Source: JADFUS01 sp036653215 (GTDB lineage Bacteria > Bacteroidota > Bacteroidia > Bacteroidales > Rikenellaceae). Taken from it: 10,850 bases of DNA. Location of the stretch: assembly GCA_036653215.1 (NCBI GenBank), contig JAVVUK010000055.1, positions 1 through 10,850 on the forward strand. The letters run 5' to 3'. Position 1 is the stretch's first letter. Every line of letters begins with the position of its first letter. Below, in pieces: positions 5,717 to 10,850 of the stretch. The position numbers and the translations under genes are program-made. Under the pieces are notes generated by a model, which did not search any database, was not told where the DNA came from, and saw only the letters and a list, made by a program, of their open reading frames with translations.

Positions 5717-6923
5717 ACCTATCAATATTCGCCGGTAGCCCTTTGTTTAGACCCTGGGTGTTACACTTCTGTCTGATACAGTATAATACTTCTCTATTAA
5801 AGTGTTTGTGGGCTTTTACGTTGGCATAGAACTTCTCCCCTTTGATATCCATTTCGTAATATAAAAAGTACTCAGCTTCAGGGTGCTTTCTTTTACCTGT
5901 CTTTTTACTCACATGACACTCGCCCCACCCTATGTATTTATAATTTTTAGCATCTTTCTCTATGTCGAACAAACTTGTTAAGACCTTGAGGTTTTCGGTG
6001 TGACCTACAATGTCCTTTACCGATCCCCGTGTAACTAATAGTTCTCCGGAAGCGAAATTCTTGCCCTTGAGCGATAGTCCTCTGTTTGGTATTGTCTTAT
6101 CTCTCCACTCTTTTAGTTTGATTTCTGTTTTCTTGGCACATTGTTTAAATATCTCGCCACAGGCTCCGCATTGAGGAAGTCTACTGTCTCGGACAGTAAG
6201 AGACACCTTTCCCTTGAGCTTACAGTCCGAGCATTTTGGGAAATACGAGTGCTTGGGAGGAAAGATCTTCTCTTCCTTACCGGGATTAAACTTAAAAATC
6301 TCACTCTTTACCCCTTTTACGCTTAGGGCTCTATTGCCTATTGCCGCCGCCTCATCAGCGTCGCTCGTAGGGTAATCGTCTGCAAGAACTTCCACTACCG
6401 TACAGCGGCACCCCCAATCGTTCGGAGGATAGTATGAGTTCCAGAAGCTGTCTTTTTTCGGTAGCGTTATCCCGTCGAGCGGACGGTGTTCCGCACGTAC
6501 ATGATCGTCCTTGGCGGTACGGTATTGCAACAAGATCCCTTCGTCGTCATCGTCGGAAGCTTCCCACCGTGCCGCCATTTGTGAGGAGCTGACAGCGAAG
6601 TCGTATTCGGCACGCAAGTAATTGACATTATACTTGCTATTTATCGCCGTCACGTCGTTTTTAAATAAATAGAACGGTTTAACATTGCCTTCAGGAGTAA
6701 GAAGCAAGGTGCTAGCTTCTCTCATTTCGTGCATGGTTTTGAAACCTGAGAATATAAATACGCTATTCTCAAGGCGGTGTAACATGGCGGGTGGTATGCT
6801 CTCAGATATATTACTACCAATAGATGAGCATAATATTTTGTATGTCTCGTTGATGAGGTTCTTCACCTCCTTTGACCTAAGCAGCCCTTCGGAGTACTCG
6901 CCATTCTTGTAAAGGGTCTGCAT
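5703..6923 (-). CDS. F-like minor head protein with zinc-knuckle and PBECR-type nuclease-like domain
   Basis: Residues are numbered from the ATG at 6923 (406 aa). Residues about 100-180 form the Mu F/SPP1 gp7 head-morphogenesis domain, with the conserved run YRTAKDDHVRAEHRPLDG and the WGCRCTVVEV box. Two CxxC pairs follow, C231/C234 and C252/C255, suggesting a zinc-binding linker. Residues about 275-390 resemble the phage-Barnase-EndoU-ColicinE5/D-RelE (PBECR) nuclease-like domains carried by phage polyvalent proteins. F-type proteins are minor head components needed early in assembly; the nuclease-like tail might act on host RNA after delivery. The frame is open upstream to 7052, with 41 more plausible codons (LSPANYYVGLHAACNELYKD and on) but no ATG, GTG or TTG. 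The ATG at 6923 is therefore probably not the real start; a -1 frameshift from the portal gene is the best explanation I see. Confidence 0.85.
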   Translation of the reverse strand: MQTLYKNGEYSEGLLRSKEVKNLINETYKILCSSIGSNISESIPPAMLHRLENSVFIFSGFKTMHEMREASTLLLTPEGNVKPFYLFKNDVTAINSKYNVNYLRAEYDFAVSSSQMAARWEASDDDDEGILLQYRTAKDDHVRAEHRPLDGITLPKKDSFWNSYYPPNDWGCRCTVVEVLADDYPTSDADEAAAIGNRALSVKGVKSEIFKFNPGKEEKIFPPKHSYFPKCSDCKLKGKVSLTVRDSRLPQCGACGEIFKQCAKKTEIKLKEWRDKTIPNRGLSLKGKNFASGELLVTRGSVKDIVGHTENLKVLTSLFDIEKDAKNYKYIGWGECHVSKKTGKRKHPEAEYFLYYEMDIKGEKFYANVKAHKHFNREVLYCIRQKCNTQGLNKGLPANIDRYKRK

Positions 6924-7013
6924 CGCATCATCGAATACCTCTTTGTTAAATGTATCCTTAGCTTTCGATAGCGTTACTTTGCCGTCCTTGTATAGCTCAT
7001 TACAAGCTGCATG

Positions 7014-7052
7014 AAGCCCTACGTAGTAGTTCGCAGGGCTTAGGCGAAAAAA
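7014..7052 (-). promoter_or_regulatory. Candidate programmed -1 ribosomal frameshift signal, portal into F-like frame
   Basis: On the minus strand, the portal frame reads GAT TTT TTC GCC TAA, giving the slippery heptamer T TTT TTC at 7052-7046. After a 4-nt spacer, AAGCCCTGCG (7041-7032) pairs with CGTAGGGCTT (7023-7014) around an 8-nt loop: 10 bp including one G-T. The F-like frame is the -1 frame and is closed by a TGA at 7055-7053, directly before the slippery run, so it opens exactly there. Slippage would give an 865-residue fusion: portal residues 1-418 followed by 447 residues of the F-like frame. A single-base indel or sequencing error in the T run is the main alternative. Confidence 0.6.
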
Positions 7053-8299
7053 TCATCTACTCCAAGTGACAGTTTTTCTTTCTTCGTATTCGGATCCGGA
7101 AGTGAGGGAGGTTGATTTTTTAAACCCGTGATTTGCATTCCAAAAGTGCTGTTTAGCCACTCGATGTCGAAGTCTACATATGGCATTGCCTCTTTGACCT
7201 GTGACCATAGTGTAGCCGTATCGATCTCTTTATGAAAGGCGAAGCTCGCGCCTTGAGGGATAACACCTATACGCTCAAGTGCCGGGATCACGGTTGAATT
7301 TATCTGCTTCTGCACATAAATTTTATCTTTTTTAACAAGCCCTTTGAGCAGGTTTATGCTACTTTTCTCCTTGCTTTCATTACCGTTTTTAGTATCTTGT
7401 CCGACAACAGCTCCTAAAATTATAAGGGAAATTTCGTTTGTGCAAAGTTTTATCAGACCGTCATATACCTCCCCATTAGTGGCCACTCCTTTGGCGAACT
7501 CAAAAACTTCATCTGTGTCTATTATCATCCATGCAGCAGAACCCATGTCCTCCATCATCGTCTTTGCTTGTATCATTCGCTCACCGTTGGTTGTATCTGT
7601 GCGTAGTGTGCGTGGCGGAATTCCGTATATCTCGCAAAGCTCCGCCCAGCATGACTGAGCCAATCGTTTGAAGATAACGTGCGGAACAGCTTTATTTATA
7701 AGTCCTAAAGACCTCTCTTCTCCGAACTCCAACAGCCACGTCCCATATTCTTTCATCTCACGATATGAGAGTGCCGCATCGGCTGAATAATCGAAGTAGA
7801 AGAGCCCCTTGTCCGGCACAATATTCGTTTGTGGGATGAGTGATACGTTCAAATTTACACCGTCGTAATCAAGTTCTACGAGCGAAGCTCCGAAAAACAT
7901 CGTGTCAAGGATATGGTCAATGATACTGTCCAGCCACAATGAATTTGCGAACAGATCTGTTAGCTCATCGTCTATCTTCCCATCCTTCTCTATTTTAAAT
8001 GGTGCTGCCGCTGTAAAACTCTTGCGTAACTCTATCTGAGAAGTTAAGTGTCCATCAAGTAACATATCGTCGTATAATTGATGAAGTAGCACACGACGCG
8101 GATTATCTGTCTTGTGTGCTTCTTTTTGCGCTTTGCGCCAAGCCCCTACATCCTTTCTCGATGCGGAGACGTTTTTTGCTATAATTTTTTGCGTCAACTC
8201 CCCTCCTGTGCGGTGGGATGATATTTTGTTATTTTGAGCTGTTTTAGGGGCATTGTTTGTCATTGCTTGTATCTTATTGTTTTTTATGTTTCGTGCCAT
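7040..8299 (-). CDS. Mu gp29-like portal protein (DUF935 family)
   Basis: The 419-residue product is the portal: a dodecameric ring at one head vertex through which DNA is packaged and ejected. The body fits the DUF935 family to which phage Mu gp29 belongs. Examples are the N-terminal LLHQLYDDMLLDGHLTSQIE (residues 71-90), the central LAQSCWAELCEIYGIPPRTL and the ISLIILGAVVGQDT segment before the C-terminal helical region. It is shorter than Mu gp29 (512 aa), and its C-terminus GVDDFFA is cut short by a stop at the frameshift-like site. An in-frame ATG at 8263 is an alternative start. It stands 31 bases after the DUF1320 gene, and its A/T-rich leader contains repeated TTTAAA. Confidence 0.9.
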   Translation of the reverse strand: MARNIKNNKIQAMTNNAPKTAQNNKISSHRTGGELTQKIIAKNVSASRKDVGAWRKAQKEAHKTDNPRRVLLHQLYDDMLLDGHLTSQIELRKSFTAAAPFKIEKDGKIDDELTDLFANSLWLDSIIDHILDTMFFGASLVELDYDGVNLNVSLIPQTNIVPDKGLFYFDYSADAALSYREMKEYGTWLLEFGEERSLGLINKAVPHVIFKRLAQSCWAELCEIYGIPPRTLRTDTTNGERMIQAKTMMEDMGSAAWMIIDTDEVFEFAKGVATNGEVYDGLIKLCTNEISLIILGAVVGQDTKNGNESKEKSSINLLKGLVKKDKIYVQKQINSTVIPALERIGVIPQGASFAFHKEIDTATLWSQVKEAMPYVDFDIEWLNSTFGMQITGLKNQPPSLPDPNTKKEKLSLGVDDFFA

Positions 8300-8330
8300 T
8301 TAAAAAGAATTTAAAGGTGTTTTAAAGACT

Positions 8331-8750
8331 CTAATACTCATCGGTGCGGCATAATTTTTTATTGGAGCCACAAGCGAACATTACATTGCTTGTTCCGTCG
8401 GTATTTTTGATTGTTGGGAAGCCAGGGTTGAGCACACCCTTATTAATGTCGAGTAGCTTTTTGATAGCGTTGTCATAGCGACTCTTTACGTTTTCAAAAA
8501 CAATGTCCACATTGCACTTCTGCGCCATGTAGTAGAGTGTCACTATCTTTGTTATCTCAAGTACTAAAGGTGATCTTTGGCTCCCTGAAGCTGAGAATAT
8601 TTTATCAGTGTCATAGCGTGATAAATAGCCTCTAACCTCTTCTATAGCTGTGTTGATGGCCATATCTAAGTGCACATCATCGCCTCCAGTGTATTCCTCT
8701 ATTTGATAGAGTTCGACGACACTCTTAAGGTCGTATTTGTTTATAAACAT
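8331..8750 (-). CDS. Mu gp36-like DUF1320 protein, probable head-tail connector component
   Basis: The frame extends further upstream into the terminase gene, but I choose the ATG at 8750 (139 aa). From there the protein starts MFINKYDLKSVVELYQIEEY, a sensible N-terminus, 4 bases after the terminase stop. The helical pattern of the first 100 residues (HLDMAINTAIEEVRGYLSRY, then VLEITKIVTLYYMAQKC and YDNAIKKLLDINKG) matches the DUF1320 family, which includes Mu gp36 and resembles connector proteins such as HK97 gp6. These small alpha-helical proteins form the ring beneath the portal. In Mu the gene lies after the major head gene; here it sits between terminase and portal. Confidence 0.8.
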   Translation of the reverse strand: MFINKYDLKSVVELYQIEEYTGGDDVHLDMAINTAIEEVRGYLSRYDTDKIFSASGSQRSPLVLEITKIVTLYYMAQKCNVDIVFENVKSRYDNAIKKLLDINKGVLNPGFPTIKNTDGTSNVMFACGSNKKLCRTDEY

Positions 8751-8754
8751 AATG

Positions 8755-10257
8755 TTAATATTTAAGGTTTTGTCGTTGTCCGGAAGTGTAGCTTGCCACA
8801 CCTGTTGTGGTTCGTTTGTTAAGCAGGTGTATAGCTCCCTCAAGAGCATCTGGTGCATCATCGTGAACCTTTGAGCCTCTTTCGAACATTAACAGCTGTT
8901 CTACAAGATTTATCATTCCGATAGAATTACGCTCTAATTCGTTTAATATAACAAGTCCACGCTCAAAGTATGGCGAAATAGCTTCTATGCGAGCAAATTT
9001 ATCAGGCTTGCGGCGCATATCGCCACGAATAGCTATGTGTTCACCCCTCATCTCACCCTCTTTACGAAATTCATCAAGTAAAATATCTTGTATAAAATTT
9101 GCTTCCATATAGTACATCACAGGCACCTCTCCGTTAACATATTGCTTTATTTGGTAATGCCATTCAACCATATTTTTAACGCTCGTTTGATCTGCATAAG
9201 CTTGTATTATATGATATTCGCCTTTTGCGGTCTTGCCAACTAACATAGTGGCTTTAAAGTCATTGTGTGATGAATTTTTAAAAGATGGGTCAGTGTAACA
9301 TATGAGTGTCCTATATTTCTTTAGGGGCAGTATTTTAGCATAACGGATATGTCTTTCTTGAAATATAGTACCTTCCACAATGGGATTGTTCATGTATTCC
9401 TGTTGAAAATTCCGTTCTCCCATTAATGTACGGAAATTTGCTATTTCATCTAGCGTGTAGTTTTGATACCAGGAAGGCCTTCCTTTTACGTCAATAGCAT
9501 TAACGACGGTGTGGTGAATTGCAGGACGATCTGCAAAGCGTGTGAGGATTGAATTTTTGGATATTCTATTGCCAACCATTATGAAGCGTCCTCGCCCCAT
9601 CGCCATTGTTCCAGCAAGTGCCGTAAGCACCCACTGCAACGCCTTGTCCACACGAGCCTTATTATGTGTTATTTCATCATCATCTATATCGTCGATGACG
9701 ATGTAGTCGGGTCTGCACCCCCTATTCTTTATACCTCTAGGCGATTGCCCTCGTCCTAAAGCAATGAACATTACATCGTTTTTGGTAGTAAATTCTCCAT
9801 CTGTCCAATTGCCCAAACCCTTGAAATCGCCAAAGTCACTAATTAAGTTTCGGTTATTTTCAAGCTCAGCTTGCAAGTCACCTAACAACCTTTTAGCGCT
9901 CTCTTCACTTTTAGACACTAAGAGCATTACATTTATGTTTCTCTCCTTTTGAATTAGTAGCCAAATAGGTATAAGAAGACTCATGTGCGTGCTCTTAGCG
10001 TGCCCACGTGCCCATTCGAATAAGGCGGTTAGGTTTTTGTTTTTCTTGATCTTATTAGCTGCATCTATTTGAAATTTGCCACATTCCGATTTTGCTAAAT
10101 GTTTAAAATAGGTGTCGACAAAATAGGCGTAGTCTATACGTGCTCTTGTTGTCCGCACCTCTTTTTTTACCTTGTCTACAAATTCAAAGGTTGTTTCATG
10201 AATAAGCTTGCAACGCTCCTTCCACCTCTTTAGCAACTCGCTACCAATCTTCGCCAT
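8755..10257 (-). CDS. Large terminase subunit (Mu gp28-like)
   Basis: This 500-residue protein is the packaging motor and nuclease. The ATPase half has a Walker A-like motif WARGHAKST (residues 82-90) and a Walker B motif YIVIDDID (185-192). The C-terminal RNase H-like nuclease half has candidate acidic residues D323 (in CYTDPSFK), E385 (in YYMEAN) and D466/D467/D470 (in VHDDAPDALEGA). The length is normal for the family and the gene looks intact. Its ATG overlaps the end of the small terminase-like gene by 17 bp, and the DUF1320 ATG lies 4 bases after its stop, so the three genes are tightly packed. Confidence 0.95.
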   Translation of the reverse strand: MAKIGSELLKRWKERCKLIHETTFEFVDKVKKEVRTTRARIDYAYFVDTYFKHLAKSECGKFQIDAANKIKKNKNLTALFEWARGHAKSTHMSLLIPIWLLIQKERNINVMLLVSKSEESAKRLLGDLQAELENNRNLISDFGDFKGLGNWTDGEFTTKNDVMFIALGRGQSPRGIKNRGCRPDYIVIDDIDDDEITHNKARVDKALQWVLTALAGTMAMGRGRFIMVGNRISKNSILTRFADRPAIHHTVVNAIDVKGRPSWYQNYTLDEIANFRTLMGERNFQQEYMNNPIVEGTIFQERHIRYAKILPLKKYRTLICYTDPSFKNSSHNDFKATMLVGKTAKGEYHIIQAYADQTSVKNMVEWHYQIKQYVNGEVPVMYYMEANFIQDILLDEFRKEGEMRGEHIAIRGDMRRKPDKFARIEAISPYFERGLVILNELERNSIGMINLVEQLLMFERGSKVHDDAPDALEGAIHLLNKRTTTGVASYTSGQRQNLKY

Positions 10258-10720
10258 TGCTTTGAATATTAGTTATATACTTGTCATGCAGTGAATTAAG
10301 TAGCTTTATGAAGCTATCGTCTATATTATTATTAAGCCGTGCCTCTATAATTAACCAGTCGCCAAAGTCTAAGAGCGTGCGAATTCTGTCGCTTGGCGTG
10401 GTTCCGTTTTTTAATTTTTTAATTTGTCCTATAACCTTTGCCACCGCTTCACAGCCACCGAATGTGTCATCGGTGAATTCATCACTTGATATCATCTCAT
10501 CAGCCTTAAGCATCAGCTTATTTATCAAGGTGTCAGGAGAAGCTGCTTTAGAACCTCTCTTCTCCTTCCAGCCGCCTGCCGATATCCATGCCTGCAAGGT
10601 TTTTGGATTTATCCCGACCCTCTCACATATATCCTTCTGAAGCTTACCATCCATATATAAGAGATAAGCATATTGATGCTTCTCTGGATTACGAGTAGTG
10701 CCTTCCATTTTTTTAGTCAT
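10241..10720 (-). CDS. Small terminase-like DNA-binding protein, first gene of the head operon
   Basis: From the ATG at 10720 this is a 159-residue protein; the frame reaches a GTG at 10750, but the ATG preceded by AAAAAAG seems more likely, and another ATG lies at 10708. The N-terminal region contains a helix-turn-helix: YAYLLYMDGKLQKDICERVG then INPKTLQAWISAGGWKEKRG, as in phage small terminases and DUF1804/Mu gp27-like proteins. The C-terminal two thirds is helical and probably oligomerises. Being directly upstream of, and overlapping, the large terminase supports the role of recognising phage DNA for packaging. The divergence of small terminases keeps the family assignment uncertain. Confidence 0.75.
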   Translation of the reverse strand: MTKKMEGTTRNPEKHQYAYLLYMDGKLQKDICERVGINPKTLQAWISAGGWKEKRGSKAASPDTLINKLMLKADEMISSDEFTDDTFGGCEAVAKVIGQIKKLKNGTTPSDRIRTLLDFGDWLIIEARLNNNIDDSFIKLLNSLHDKYITNIQSNGEDW

Positions 10721-10765
10721 CTTTTTTATGCGAAAATAGCGACTATACACTGCTGATTAAAAAAT

Positions 10766-10784
10766 AGTGTCAAGCCTTGACACT
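10766..10784. promoter_or_regulatory. Operator-like 19-bp inverted repeat upstream of the head operon
   Basis: AGTGTCAAG and CTTGACACT are perfect reverse complements separated by one C. It lies 46 bases upstream of the small terminase start and before a possible rightward promoter, in a stretch with no gene. Size and symmetry fit a site for a dimeric repressor or activator controlling one or both directions of transcription. A weak minus-strand -7-like TATTTTCG lies at 10738-10731. Confidence 0.6.
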
Positions 10785-10811
10785 CTAATTTTAAAACGAT
10801 TGTCCATGTTG

Positions 10812-10819
10812 TAGTTTTG
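10812..10819 (+). promoter_or_regulatory. -7 box of a possible rightward promoter
   Basis: TAGTTTTG matches TAnnTTTG exactly on the plus strand, just beyond the operator-like repeat. No clear TTTG element sits 19-21 bases upstream. If real, it would start a transcript toward genes beyond the right edge, making 10721-10811 a divergent control region. No coding frame was seen in 10751-10850. Confidence 0.3.
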
Positions 10820-10850
10820 TTGTTAGAAAAAGATGATAAATGAAATACAT

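Noticed and set aside
7902..7909. GTGTCAAG inside the portal gene as another operator half site
   Set aside because: It is inside conserved coding sequence, lacks the other arm and is expected by chance at this length.
8751..8861. Longer N-terminus of the DUF1320 protein starting inside the terminase gene
   Set aside because: The extra 37 residues would be translated out of frame from the conserved terminase C-terminus; the ATG at 8750 gives a family-like start with a 4-base gap.
10721..10750. GTG start 30 bases upstream for the small terminase-like protein
   Set aside because: It adds ten residues with no family support, and an ATG preceded by an A/G-rich stretch lies at 10720.

Overview
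The window is the left part of a Mu-like transposable prophage, most likely in a Bacteroidetes host. A MuA-type DDE transposase and a MuB-type AAA+ ATPase lie side by side, followed by a GemA/gp16-like gene. A Mu-type packaging and head module (terminase, DUF1320 protein, DUF935 portal, F-like and G-like head proteins) faces them. Genes lack clear Shine-Dalgarno sequences and have A/T-rich leaders, and several candidate promoters match the Bacteroidetes -7 box TAnnTTTG. Genus cannot be decided from the sequence, and neither the phage end nor host flanking DNA could be located.

Layout. 1-659 is a control region. It holds two copies, about 480 bp apart, of an 80-bp leader containing a tRNA T-arm-like hairpin; the second copy ends at the transposase start codon. 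A doubtful short gene lies between the copies on the minus strand. 660-4622 is a compact plus-strand early operon: transposase, ATPase, GemA-like protein and a small basic protein, with gaps or overlaps of only a few bases. 4621-4650 is a perfect palindrome that terminates transcription from both sides. 4656-10720 is a minus-strand operon, read from right to left: small terminase-like protein, large terminase, DUF1320 connector-like protein, portal, F-like minor head protein with a C-terminal nuclease-like domain, G-like morphogenesis protein and a possible tail-completion protein. 10721-10850 is an intergenic control region with a 19-bp operator-like inverted repeat and a possible rightward promoter.

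How the genes work together. The early operon would carry out replicative transposition: MuA cuts and joins the phage ends, and MuB selects the target and activates MuA. The minus-strand operon supplies the packaging motor, the portal through which DNA enters, and early head and connector proteins. Major capsid, protease, sheath, tape measure and lysis genes are absent and must lie beyond the right edge.

Three things stand out. (1) The portal gene ends in a T TTT TTC slippery heptamer followed 4 nt later by a 10-bp hairpin. The F-like frame opens exactly at that site and has no start codon for 41 codons, which looks like a programmed -1 frameshift making a portal-F-nuclease fusion. (2) Between the F-like and G-like genes, a plus-strand promoter, a 15-bp closed stem and a U-rich tail look like an independently transcribed small RNA inside the opposite-strand head operon. 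(3) The duplicated tRNA-like leader shows a compensatory base change.
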